Shown here piece after piece: positions 8,984 to 17,528 of a stretch of DNA of 64,000 bases (position 1 is its first letter; each line of letters starts with the position of its first letter). Source of the stretch: Lachnocurva sp045579705 (GTDB lineage: Bacteria; Bacillota; Clostridia; Lachnospirales; Lachnospiraceae); NCBI GenBank assembly GCA_045579705.1, contig JAZNMP010000004.1, positions 1-64,000 on the forward strand, written 5' to 3'. The notes under the pieces were generated by a model. That model was not told the origin of the DNA and searched no databases. It saw only the letters and a program-made list of their open reading frames with translations. A program made the translations under genes and the position numbers.

Positions 8984-10384
8984 CTATTTTGAGCTATGTT
9001 TCTTTAAACCAACTTTTTCTCTCTTTGTATAGAGAAGTTCAAATCCACTGATCAGATACTTTCTCGTATCATTAGGATTAATAATCTTGTCTACAAATCC
9101 ACGACGTGCAGCATTTGTAACACCAGAATTAAGCTCATAGAATTTGTCTTCTACTTCGCTTCTATCTAAATCACTTCCTTCCGGACATAGAATCATAGAT
9201 GCCTTGTCAGGTTCGATAATTCCCATACGACTGTCAGGATAAGCGTATGTAAGATCACAGCCGATTGCCTTTGAATTCATAAGGATATACGCAGAACCAA
9301 ATGCCTCGTTTAAGATTACATTTACTTTTGGCATGTCCGCTTCTGAAAGTACAGATGCAAAAGCAGCTAATTCCATAGGCATGGCTTTCTCTGTTTCAAT
9401 ACTTCTCTCATAGCCTTTGATATCAGTGAGTGAAAGTAAAGGGATATCAAAAGCATCGATGAAACGTACGAAGGCAGCAGCTTTCTTTAAGCCGGAAGTT
9501 TCTAAGCCTTTTTCCTCAGTAAGATTACGATTACCGATTACACCGATAGTTGTTCCACCGAGTTTCATAAATCCGGTAATCATAGATTTGCCAAAATCTT
9601 TTTTCACTTCTACAAAACGATTATCGTCTGCAACTTCGTTAAAAAAAGCTTCCGCATCATCTAATTTGCCGTAAACATCTGAAACACGGTTCAAGTCGTC
9701 TTCTGTCTCGTCGATACGATATCCTTCATCACAAGTGCCTGGAAGCAAAGTTATGAGTTCACGGACACGCTCAAACATCTCGTCTTCGTCGTTTACGACA
9801 TCGACTACACCTGACTGTTCAGAATGAAATTCTACTTTTGAATTGTCTAATAGATCTATGTTATTTCCTGGAATAGAATCAGGAGAATTGATATAGAGAC
9901 TAGCATCCTTTGTCATATAAGAGAAATCTGAAAGGCTTGCAAGTAGGCTGATTCCGCCACCGCACTCACCTACAATACAGGAAATCTCAGGTACAACACC
10001 AGATGCCTCAATCATTGAAGAATAAATAGTTCCTAGAGCAGACAGTGCATCAAAAGATTCCTGTAGTCTGACTCCATGGCTATCTATGATAGAAATGACA
10101 GGAGCTCCAAGCTTTACTGCCATATCATACACGTATTTGATCTTTCTAGCATGCATCTCACCGATAGTACCACCTAAAACAGTGGAATCCTGGCTATAAA
10201 CGAAAACCAGGTTGTCATCAATAAGTCCATGACCAATGATTACACCGTCTGAAGGAGTTTCTTTCGCGTTAAGATTGAAATCTGTAGCACGAGCAGTGAC
10301 TGAAGACATAAGTTCAACGAAACTGTTTTCGTCAAGCAATGCTTCAATCCTCCTCATAGCGGGAGTATTTTTAGTAGTATTCAT
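8984..10384 (-). CDS. Acyl-CoA carboxyltransferase, MmdA / transcarboxylase 12S-type
   Basis: Crotonase-fold carboxyltransferase of the acyl-CoA carboxylase beta family, expected to move CO2 between an acyl-CoA (such as methylmalonyl-CoA) and carrier biotin. Oxyanion-hole and family segments are visible: QDSTVLGGTIGEMHARKI (about 66-83), IIDSHGVRLQES, GECGGGISLLASLSDF and, in the C-half, EAFGSAYILMNSKAIGCDL. At 466 residues it is slightly shorter than usual (about 510). I start at the ATG at 10384, with GGAGG eight bases upstream, not at the in-frame codon five residues earlier. It is the first gene after the promoter at 10426-10454. Substrate specificity cannot be read from sequence. Confidence 0.88.
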   Translation of the reverse strand: MNTTKNTPAMRRIEALLDENSFVELMSSVTARATDFNLNAKETPSDGVIIGHGLIDDNLVFVYSQDSTVLGGTIGEMHARKIKYVYDMAVKLGAPVISIIDSHGVRLQESFDALSALGTIYSSMIEASGVVPEISCIVGECGGGISLLASLSDFSYMTKDASLYINSPDSIPGNNIDLLDNSKVEFHSEQSGVVDVVNDEDEMFERVRELITLLPGTCDEGYRIDETEDDLNRVSDVYGKLDDAEAFFNEVADDNRFVEVKKDFGKSMITGFMKLGGTTIGVIGNRNLTEEKGLETSGLKKAAAFVRFIDAFDIPLLSLTDIKGYERSIETEKAMPMELAAFASVLSEADMPKVNVILNEAFGSAYILMNSKAIGCDLTYAYPDSRMGIIEPDKASMILCPEGSDLDRSEVEDKFYELNSGVTNAARRGFVDKIINPNDTRKYLISGFELLYTKREKVGLKKHSSK

Positions 10385-10425
10385 TAATCTTCCCTCCATT
10401 AATATAAATTTTCACCCTGCATACA

Positions 10426-10454
10426 ATTTTATGCTAAAGCCACTTCCATTTCAA
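10426..10454 (-). promoter_or_regulatory. Predicted sigma-A promoter of the decarboxylase operon
   Basis: On the minus strand TTGAAA (10449-10454) and TAAAAT (10426-10431) are separated by exactly 17 bases, about 35 bases upstream of the MmdA-like start. No other convincing promoter is seen before cheR, so it may drive up to eleven genes. Confidence 0.7.
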
Positions 10455-10480
10455 CCGAACATGTTAGTTTTTTATCAGAA

Positions 10481-10524
10481 AAAACAATAAAAAGAGAAGC
10501 TATTTTGTGCAAAAATAACTCCTC
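10481..10524 (-). terminator. Intrinsic terminator of rpsO-pnp-scpA-scpB
   Basis: A 13-bp stem with two G-U pairs (arms 10494-10506 and 10512-10524), a five-base loop and a minus-strand U-rich run (TTTTTATTGTTTTTT) just downstream of scpB. Confidence 0.88.
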
Positions 10525-10561
10525 TTTCAAATTCAATTAATTTTGTTTTAAAAACACTTAT

Positions 10562-11146
10562 TTAGATGTCATCTTCTTCACTACGAAGTGTTTCTGTAGC
10601 TTCTTCCTCAGCCTGAATCTTCCATTCTTCGATTTCAACCGGGTCGAGTTTTGGCAAGTCTTCCATACTCTGAAGACCGAAAGAACGCAAGAACTCTTCT
10701 GTAGTTCCAAAGAGCATAGGACGACCAGGTGCATCCAGTCTTCCTAGTTCCTGACAAAGGTTATAAGTAACCAGTTTGTTTACTGCATGATCTGAGGATA
10801 CACCTCTGATCTTCTCGATTTCAGCCTTTGTAACAGGCTGTTTATAAGCGATGATAGACAGAGTCTCTAAGAGAACTTCTGTAAGTTCGTGCTTCTTTGG
10901 CTGTTTTGCGAGCTTAATCAGATATTCATAGATATCCTTTGAAGAACTCATCTGATAATTGCCTTCAATCTTCTGAATACGAACGCCTCTGTCTTCCTTC
11001 TCGTAATCTGCTGCTAGCTCATCGATTAGAGAAATAACTTCATCATTTGGAAGGCTCAAAGCTTTTCCGATTCTTTCAGCGCTAATACTTTCGCCTACTG
11101 AAAAAAGAATGCCTTCAATAATAGATTTCTGTTTCTGTCTGTCCAT
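10562..11146 (-). CDS. scpB: Segregation and condensation protein B
   Basis: Winged-helix partner of ScpA and SMC in the bacterial condensin complex that compacts and segregates chromosomes. Two winged-helix units are recognisable; the segment ETLSIIAYKQPVTKAEIEKIRGV (about residues 92-114, split here by its central YKQPVT) is the family signature, and GRPMLFGTTEEFL follows near 141. Length 194 is normal. It lies three bases after scpA and is followed by a terminator. It ends with an acidic tail. Confidence 0.95.
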   Translation of the reverse strand: MDRQKQKSIIEGILFSVGESISAERIGKALSLPNDEVISLIDELAADYEKEDRGVRIQKIEGNYQMSSSKDIYEYLIKLAKQPKKHELTEVLLETLSIIAYKQPVTKAEIEKIRGVSSDHAVNKLVTYNLCQELGRLDAPGRPMLFGTTEEFLRSFGLQSMEDLPKLDPVEIEEWKIQAEEEATETLRSEEDDI

Positions 11147-11149
11147 TAA

Positions 11150-11908
11150 TTAAACACTCACCTTATCTTCACGAAGAGTAATATTTATATCATCAAAGAT
11201 TTTTTCCTGAGAAACTGTTATAACACCAGTTTTCATAAGTTCCAAAATACTTAAAAAAGTAACTATGACATCTACCTTTGTAGATTTCTCACTAAGCATA
11301 GCTCTAAAGGAGCATTTACGATGCTTAAGAACATACTCGCGTACGTCTCCCATTCTCTGTTCCAGAGAAATCTCTTCCTTCGGAATATCACCGAATCTCG
11401 CACGAATCGGATCTTTTCGATCCTCTTTACGCCTTAGTACACTTTCAAAGATATCACCAAGCTTCTGCAAAGTAATGTCAGACATAAGCTCCTGTGTATC
11501 GACAGGCTCCTCGTACTCGAGTACTTCTTTCGGAATAGATGGATCCCTAAAGTAGAGATTATCAGCATTCTGATGCATATCATAGAGCTCGCTGGAAAGT
11601 GTACGAACCATACGATATTCTACCAACTGCTGTACCAATTCTTCTCGTGGATCAATTTCCTCACCATTCTCATCTTCCTCTCTAGGAAGAAGCATCTTTG
11701 ACTTAATATTTAAAAGTGTAGATGCCATAACGAGAAATTCACTAGCCACTTCGAGACTGTACTTCTCCATCTCAGACAGATACTCCATGTACTGGTCTGT
11801 GATGCGGGCGATAGGAATGTCATAAATATTGATTTTGTTTTTATCTATTAAATGCAAAAGAAGGTCCAACGGACCCTCAAATGCATCAAGATGAACTTTA
11901 AGTTCCAT
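11150..11908 (-). CDS. scpA: Segregation and condensation protein A (kleisin)
   Basis: Kleisin subunit that bridges SMC heads. The N-terminal FEGPLDLLLHLIDKNKI (about 9-25) and IPIARITDQYMEYL segments, the SEFLVMASTLLNIKSKMLLP helix (about 60-79) and the C-terminal winged helix (VTFLSILELMKTG, about 215-227) are characteristic. It begins four bases after pnp and pairs with scpB. Being downstream of pnp instead of next to the ribosomal or lysA genes seen in other Firmicutes is a lineage detail. Length 252 is normal. Confidence 0.95.
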   Translation of the reverse strand: MELKVHLDAFEGPLDLLLHLIDKNKINIYDIPIARITDQYMEYLSEMEKYSLEVASEFLVMASTLLNIKSKMLLPREEDENGEEIDPREELVQQLVEYRMVRTLSSELYDMHQNADNLYFRDPSIPKEVLEYEEPVDTQELMSDITLQKLGDIFESVLRRKEDRKDPIRARFGDIPKEEISLEQRMGDVREYVLKHRKCSFRAMLSEKSTKVDVIVTFLSILELMKTGVITVSQEKIFDDINITLREDKVSV

Positions 11909-11912
11909 AAAT

Positions 11913-14000
11913 TTACTCTGTTACATCCTTAATTGAAAATGAAATACGTCCCATCTTATCTTTGCCAAGGCATACAACCTTAACAACATCACCGAGAGTA
12001 AGAACATCTTCAACATGCTCGATTCTCTCATTTGCAATTTTTGAAATGTGAACCATTCCTTCTTTGCCTGGTGCAAATTCAAGGAATGCGCCAAACTCTT
12101 TGATATTTACTACAGTACCTGTAAGGATCTGACCTTCATAGAAATCTGTAGTGATGATATCGATCATGTTAAGTGCATCATCGATACCCTTCTGATCTGT
12201 ACCGCATACATCTACGCGACCATCATCTGTAATATCAATCTTAACACCTGTACGAGCGATAATCTCGTTAATAGTCTTACCTCTCTGTCCTACAACATCA
12301 CCAATCTTCATAGGATCAATCTTTGTAGAAACAATCTTTGGAGCATACTTAGAAAGCTGTGCTCTAGGCTCGGCGATAGCCTTTGACATACAAGTATCCA
12401 TGATGAAGAAACGAGCTTCTCTAGTTCTTCTGATAGCTTCTTCAACGATAGCCTTTGTAAGACCATGAATCTTAATATCCATCTGGATAGCTGTGATACC
12501 TTCTTTAGTACCTGTAACCTTGAAGTCCATATCACCGAAGAAATCTTCGATGCCCTGGATATCTGTAAGTACGAGGTAATCATCATCTGTATCACCTGTA
12601 ACAAGACCGCAAGAAATACCAGCTACCATATCTTTAATAGGTACACCAGCAGCCATAAGTGACATACATGAAGCACATGTAGAAGCCATAGATGTAGATC
12701 CGTTTGACTCGAATGTCTCAGATACGGCACGGATTGCATATGGGAACTCTTCTGCTGATGGAAGAACTGGAAGAAGTGCTCTCTCAGCCAATGCTCCATG
12801 TCCGATTTCTCTACGTCCTGGTCCTCTAGAAGGCTTTGTCTCACCTACTGAGTATGAAGGGAAGTTGTACTGGTGAAGATATCTCTTCTCAGTAATATTA
12901 GGATCAAGTCCATCTACCTTCTGTACTTCAGAAAGAGGAGCAAGTGTAACTACGTCACAGATCTGTGTCTGTCCTCGAGTGAACATAGCTGATCCATGAA
13001 CTCTAGGAATAATATCAACTTCTGCTGAAAGAGGTCTGATTTCATCCACACGACGTCCATCTGGACGCTTGTGATCTTTGAGAATCATCTTTCTAACAGT
13101 CTTCTTCTGGTACTGATATACAGCATCAGGAATGAAAGCAAGCCATTCTTCGTTATCAGCAAATGCTTCTTCGAGTTTGGCTGTGATTTCTTTAATATTT
13201 TCATCACGCTTAAGCTTATCATCTGTAAATACAGCTTCTTCCATAAATTCAGGAGAAACGATTTTCTTCATTTCTTCGATCATTTCAGCTGGAACTTCAT
13301 AGTGCTCATACTCAGATTTCTCTTTACCAACTTCTGCGATAATCTGGTCGAAGAATTTGATAATAGTCTGGTTTACTTCATGAGCTTTGTAGATAGCTTC
13401 AAGCATCTTGTCTTCTGGAATAATATTTGCACCAGCTTCGATCATAATAACTTTTTCACGAGTTGATGCTACTGTAAGACGAAGGTCACCTTCATCCCAG
13501 TCTTTCTGTGATGGGTTCATTACGAACTCACCATTAACCATACCAACCTGTGTCATAGCACAAGGTCCGTCAAAAGGAATATCTGAAATGCAAGTAGAAA
13601 TAGCTGTTCCAAGCATAGCAACAAGCTCAGGACGGCATTCAGGATCTACTGACATTACTAAAGAGTTAAGAGTAACATCGTTTCTATAATCCTTTGGGAA
13701 CAAAGGTCTCATAGGTCTATCGATTACACGTGATGTAAGGACAGCATTGTCTGAAGCCTTTCCCTCTCTCTTCTTAAATCCACCAGGAATCTTTCCTACT
13801 GAATAGAATTTTTCTTCATAGTCTACAGAAAGTGGAAAAAAGTCTACGCCTTCTCTAGGTTTATCAGATGCTGTTGCTGTACAAAGTAGCGTTGTCTCAC
13901 CGTACTGAATAAATACAGCACCATTAGCCTGCTTTGCTACTTTGCCGACCTCTACAGAAAGTTTTCTTCCTAAGAGATCTAATTCGAATGTCTTTACCAT
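11913..14000 (-). CDS. pnp: Polyribonucleotide nucleotidyltransferase (PNPase)
   Basis: Phosphorolytic 3'-to-5' exoribonuclease of mRNA turnover. Two RNase PH domains (about 10-215 and 310-545), a helical linker, KH (about 555-615) and S1 (about 620-690) domains are in the usual order; the FFGDMDFKVTGTKEGITA region near the catalytic second core is intact. I choose the ATG at 14000 (MVKTFEL), with AGGAG eight bases upstream; a longer reading adds seven unlikely residues. The rpsO-pnp order is the general bacterial one. A hairpin at 14045-14072 separates the two genes. Confidence 0.96.
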   Translation of the reverse strand: MVKTFELDLLGRKLSVEVGKVAKQANGAVFIQYGETTLLCTATASDKPREGVDFFPLSVDYEEKFYSVGKIPGGFKKREGKASDNAVLTSRVIDRPMRPLFPKDYRNDVTLNSLVMSVDPECRPELVAMLGTAISTCISDIPFDGPCAMTQVGMVNGEFVMNPSQKDWDEGDLRLTVASTREKVIMIEAGANIIPEDKMLEAIYKAHEVNQTIIKFFDQIIAEVGKEKSEYEHYEVPAEMIEEMKKIVSPEFMEEAVFTDDKLKRDENIKEITAKLEEAFADNEEWLAFIPDAVYQYQKKTVRKMILKDHKRPDGRRVDEIRPLSAEVDIIPRVHGSAMFTRGQTQICDVVTLAPLSEVQKVDGLDPNITEKRYLHQYNFPSYSVGETKPSRGPGRREIGHGALAERALLPVLPSAEEFPYAIRAVSETFESNGSTSMASTCASCMSLMAAGVPIKDMVAGISCGLVTGDTDDDYLVLTDIQGIEDFFGDMDFKVTGTKEGITAIQMDIKIHGLTKAIVEEAIRRTREARFFIMDTCMSKAIAEPRAQLSKYAPKIVSTKIDPMKIGDVVGQRGKTINEIIARTGVKIDITDDGRVDVCGTDQKGIDDALNMIDIITTDFYEGQILTGTVVNIKEFGAFLEFAPGKEGMVHISKIANERIEHVEDVLTLGDVVKVVCLGKDKMGRISFSIKDVTE

Positions 14001-14036
14001 CACTTCGTCTCCTAACGTCAAAAAAATTATTCAAAC

Positions 14037-14072
14037 TAAAATTAGAGCGAAATATGAAACCATACTCCGCTC
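14037..14072 (-). terminator. rpsO-pnp intergenic hairpin, possible attenuator
   Basis: Minus-strand arms GAGCGGAGTATG and CATATTTCGCTC (14061-14072 and 14045-14056) pair over 12 bp with two G-U pairs and a four-base loop, followed by TAATTTTAG. The tail is too broken for a strong terminator. It may act as a partial terminator or, as in other bacteria, as an RNase processing site for pnp control. Confidence 0.55.
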
Positions 14073-14080
14073 CAAAAAAA

Positions 14081-14347
14081 TTACTTTCTAAGTCCAAGTC
14101 TTTCGATCAATGAACGATATCTCTCGATATCAACAGACTTAAGATATCCGAGAAGGCTTCTTCTCTTACCTACCATCTTAAGAAGTCCTCTTCTTGAGTG
14201 GTGATCCTTAGGGTTAGCCTTAAGGTGCTCTGTGAGCTCCTTGATTCTCTCTGTAAGAACTGCTACCTGTACTTCTGGTGAACCTGTGTCGCCAGGTGTA
14301 CGAGCGTACTCATTGATGATTGCTGTTTTTGTTTCTTTAGAAATCAT
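14081..14347 (-). CDS. rpsO: 30S ribosomal protein S15
   Basis: Primary 16S rRNA-binding protein of the 30S platform. The 88-residue sequence contains the family core GDTGSPEVQVAVLTERI (about 20-36) and HSRRGLLKMVGKRRSLLGYL (about 46-65, conserved HHSRRGL motif). A GGAGG stands before the ATG. A good promoter lies about 95 bases upstream, so it heads the rpsO-pnp-scpA-scpB unit. Confidence 0.98.
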   Translation of the reverse strand: MISKETKTAIINEYARTPGDTGSPEVQVAVLTERIKELTEHLKANPKDHHSRRGLLKMVGKRRSLLGYLKSVDIERYRSLIERLGLRK

Positions 14348-14437
14348 TTTGTATCCTCCAATAAAATTAACTAAATGCCTGAATCATGCAATAGGTCGGA
14401 TATTCCAATTGCTTAACCCAGGTACACAACATATGAG

Positions 14438-14466
14438 ATATTACCACAACTATCAAAAATTGTAAA
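14438..14466 (-). promoter_or_regulatory. Predicted sigma-A promoter of rpsO
   Basis: Minus-strand TTTACA (14461-14466) and TAATAT (14438-14443) are 17 bases apart. An imperfect dyad (TATGAGA-CAACT ... AGTTG ... TCTCATA, about 14431-14476) spans both boxes and could be an operator or a weak terminator of the upstream gene. The rest of 14348-14499 holds no gene that I can support. Confidence 0.66.
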
Positions 14467-14499
14467 GTTGTCTCATATTTCATTTACAAAATAAGTAAA

Positions 14500-15486
14500 T
14501 TACATAAATTCACTTACATTACTTGAATCAACAGGCTTAAATGGAACCCAGATATTCTTGTGGTCATCATCTACACCTTTAACATCTTTTAATGACTGTT
14601 TTTTTCCTAATAAAGCAGCTGCTTTAACAGCCATCTTCGCCTGACCCTTTGCATCCTGTAAAACAGTAAAAGCCATCTCACCTTTAGAAATAGATTCGCA
14701 ACCATCCTTTGTAGCATCTACACCACAAACAGGAATCTTTGAATAATCCAAGCCATTTTCCTTTAACGCTTCTACTGCTCCGAGAGCCATAGTATCGTTA
14801 TTACAGAAAATAGCATCTACAGGCTGTTTAGTCTTCATAAAGATATTAAATTTGTCCTTCGCCTCTTTGTCAGACCAGTTTGCATAATCTACAAATACAT
14901 AGTTAACGTTAACACCTTTATCTCTAAAATACTTCTTCACTGCAGAAGTACGTCCGATAGTTCCGGAATGTCCCTGCTCACCTTCAAAGATAATCGCATT
15001 GAATGAAGAAGGACTATTAAGCTTTTCATAAACGTACTTCGCCTGATATTTTCCGGCATCAGTTTCCTGTGAACCAACAAATACATATTTGTCAGCTTTC
15101 AGATGACTGTCATCCGGCTGAGCATTTACATAAATGATTGGAATATCATTTGAAGTCACATTCATCTGAAGTGCAGTAGATGCATCTGAAAGTCTCATAA
15201 TGATTGCTTTATAGCCTTCACTCTTTGCCTTTCTGACTTCAGCAGCCTGCTTATCAATATCATCACCTGTATCTACTTCAGTAATGCTGACACCCTGGCT
15301 AGACGCCTGTGATTTAATGGCATCAGCCAATGTCTTTCTATAGTTGTCATCAGTATCAGTCATAATAAACTTAACTTTGACGCCACCGCCGTTTCCACTT
15401 TTAGATCCGCATCCTGAGAAGACCGTAACAGAAAAAGCAAAAATCAGACATAAACTAACGATTCTTTCAAAAAATGTTTTTTTCAT
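14500..15486 (-). CDS. Sugar-type substrate-binding lipoprotein (periplasmic-binding-protein fold)
   Basis: Extracellular ligand-binding lipoprotein of the Peripl_BP_4 (galactose/ribose-binding) family. A lipoprotein signal ends at C26 (FSGC). The mature part shows the two-lobe pattern: KVKFIMTDTDDNYRKTLADAI near 35-55, AIIMRLSDAS near 95, PIIYVNAQPDDS near 115, AIFCNNDTMALGAVEAL near 224-240 and PVCGVDATKDG near 251-261. No ABC permease or ATPase is nearby. The gene follows a chemoreceptor gene by 12 bases, so a role in presenting ligand to that receptor is plausible but inferred. The ligand is unknown. Confidence 0.85.
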   Translation of the reverse strand: MKKTFFERIVSLCLIFAFSVTVFSGCGSKSGNGGGVKVKFIMTDTDDNYRKTLADAIKSQASSQGVSITEVDTGDDIDKQAAEVRKAKSEGYKAIIMRLSDASTALQMNVTSNDIPIIYVNAQPDDSHLKADKYVFVGSQETDAGKYQAKYVYEKLNSPSSFNAIIFEGEQGHSGTIGRTSAVKKYFRDKGVNVNYVFVDYANWSDKEAKDKFNIFMKTKQPVDAIFCNNDTMALGAVEALKENGLDYSKIPVCGVDATKDGCESISKGEMAFTVLQDAKGQAKMAVKAAALLGKKQSLKDVKGVDDDHKNIWVPFKPVDSSNVSEFM

Positions 15487-15498
15487 AATAGCCTCCTC

Positions 15499-17499
15499 TT
15501 AAATCTTGAATCTATGAACATAGTCTGTAAGAGTTTCAGATGTATTTGCCAACTCATGAGAATTATCAGCAACATCCTGGCTACTCTGAGTGATGTTCTC
15601 AGCCTGTTCTACCATGTTATTTGAAGTAGCGAGAATCTCTTCGGCACTAGCGGCCTGCTCTTCAGAAATAGCTGCAACATTAGTAGCGACTTCATCTACT
15701 TTTTCTACATTTCTAATCATCTCAGCCATGCTCTCGCTGGAATCCTGAATATTGTTGTAAATCTTGTCAAAAGTATCTACAGCAACTTCGATAAGCTTGC
15801 CATTCTCCTGAATAGATTCAGCAGAAAGATCAGCCTGCTTAACAGCATCATCGATAAGCTTGTGAACCTGATCGATAAGGTCTGAGATATTCTTTGCATT
15901 TGATGCAGAAGTATTTGCCAGATTTCCGATTTCAGAAGCAACTACCGCAAAACCTCTACCAGCTTCACCAGCTCGAGCGGCTTCAATAGAAGCATTCAGT
16001 GAAAGCAGATTTGTTTCTTCTGCAATCTCATGAATCATGCTAACAATATTTGTAATCTCTTCAGATGCTGTACCAACATCGTTGATAGATTGAACGAGAT
16101 TGCTGTTTGCCTTCTGAATCTCAGCCATAGCTTCTGAAAGATGTCTCATGTCGTCGATTCCTTTCTTTGAAATCTCGACAGTTTCTTTCATGCTGGCATC
16201 AGCTTTTTCACTATTATCTCTGGTATCTGTAACGATCTGTGCCAAAGTTGTAGCATCTTCTGCGATTTCGTTTACTGCTTCAGCCAACTGATCTACAGTT
16301 TCATTCAGCTGTTTCATAGCTTCGCCCTGTGCCTGTGAAGCAGAGAACATAGAACGTGAAACTGAATCAGAGTTATCAGATTCTTCCTTTAGCTTCATCG
16401 ATTCTGCATTAATGCTATGAATCATATTTCTCATAGAATCTACAAACTCGCTGATTCTAGATCCCATGTCACCGATTTCATCATTGCTATCGATATCAAC
16501 ATCGATAGTAAAGTCACCATCTGACATAGATTTAATATGTTTAGTAATAACAGAGATAGGTGCAACTACTCTATTTACTACTAGTACGATTAGAAGAATA
16601 ATTACTGCTACAGAAACCACACCGAGGATTACGAGAACACGTGCCAAATGTGTAACTGGAGCCAGGATAACTGATTTCTTAACATATGAAACCAATACCC
16701 AGTCTGTACCACTGATTTCTTTGAAAGCAACGAGATAATCACCGATGTCCTGTGTATTATAATCATTCTTGTTCAAAGCTTTAGCAATCCCTGCTGTAAG
16801 TTTGTCTGAATCAGAAGCAGAAATCTGTTTAGAAAGCATTGTTTTATCACGATGCGCGATAATCTTGTTTCCATCTGATGTGTCGATCAGAGTAGAACTA
16901 GCCTCATCCATCTTTACACCAGAGTTTACGATGACTGAAATCTGATTAATAGATACGTCACCACCGATTACTTTGACCACATCCGAACCGTCATTCAGAA
17001 TACCTGTAGCAGAAATTACATCTCCGCCTTCTGAATCCTGGTATACCGGACCAAAAGCCATCTCTACTCTAGTCATACCCTGTTTAAACCATTCACGTGT
17101 GGTAGGATCGATAGCGCTTCCCTTTACCTGAGACGCTTCCATATAGGATCCATCTGAACCACCGATGTACAAACCTAATGGTACATTTTTATTATAACCA
17201 TAATATGAATCCAGAGATCTCTGGATTACAGCTGTATCCTGTGGACCATTCTCTATAGAATTCTTTACAGTCGAGAAATACGTAATCAAAGAATTCATCC
17301 AACTCTCAATGTTGTCACTCTGGTTAACGATAGATGATTCCAACTGGTTAGTAGCCATCTTCGTAAGCTGTTTCTTTGAAAGCTCTGTTGAAACAGTAAC
17401 CAAAATAGCAATCATAAGAATTACGATTGGAACGATAAAGATCAAAAGTTTGGATCTGATCTTTCTGGTTTTCTTCTGTTTGTTTGTGTTCTTGGCCAT
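15499..17499 (-). CDS. Methyl-accepting chemotaxis protein with extracellular Cache domain
   Basis: Transmembrane chemoreceptor. Basic N-terminus, membrane helix 1 (about 18-36), an extracellular double-Cache-type sensor (about 45-270, with DPTTREWFKQG near 131-141), helix 2 (about 286-309), HAMP (about 308-360) and a cytoplasmic coiled coil with the conserved hairpin tip (ETNLLSLNASIEAARAGEAG, about 497-516). Two methylation helices flank the tip. AGGAG precedes the ATG. It sits between an NlpC/P60 gene and a sugar-binding lipoprotein gene, probably one transcript. CheR and CheB in this window are its likely modifying enzymes. Confidence 0.93.
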   Translation of the reverse strand: MAKNTNKQKKTRKIRSKLLIFIVPIVILMIAILVTVSTELSKKQLTKMATNQLESSIVNQSDNIESWMNSLITYFSTVKNSIENGPQDTAVIQRSLDSYYGYNKNVPLGLYIGGSDGSYMEASQVKGSAIDPTTREWFKQGMTRVEMAFGPVYQDSEGGDVISATGILNDGSDVVKVIGGDVSINQISVIVNSGVKMDEASSTLIDTSDGNKIIAHRDKTMLSKQISASDSDKLTAGIAKALNKNDYNTQDIGDYLVAFKEISGTDWVLVSYVKKSVILAPVTHLARVLVILGVVSVAVIILLIVLVVNRVVAPISVITKHIKSMSDGDFTIDVDIDSNDEIGDMGSRISEFVDSMRNMIHSINAESMKLKEESDNSDSVSRSMFSASQAQGEAMKQLNETVDQLAEAVNEIAEDATTLAQIVTDTRDNSEKADASMKETVEISKKGIDDMRHLSEAMAEIQKANSNLVQSINDVGTASEEITNIVSMIHEIAEETNLLSLNASIEAARAGEAGRGFAVVASEIGNLANTSASNAKNISDLIDQVHKLIDDAVKQADLSAESIQENGKLIEVAVDTFDKIYNNIQDSSESMAEMIRNVEKVDEVATNVAAISEEQAASAEEILATSNNMVEQAENITQSSQDVADNSHELANTSETLTDYVHRFKI

Positions 17500-17528
17500 G
17501 TCTTTCTCCTATTTCTTTAAAACAGAAA

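Noticed and set aside
12048..13689. Several plus-strand frames opposite pnp
   Set aside because: Cysteine- and phenylalanine-rich composition and lack of ribosome sites mark them as antisense shadows of a highly conserved gene.
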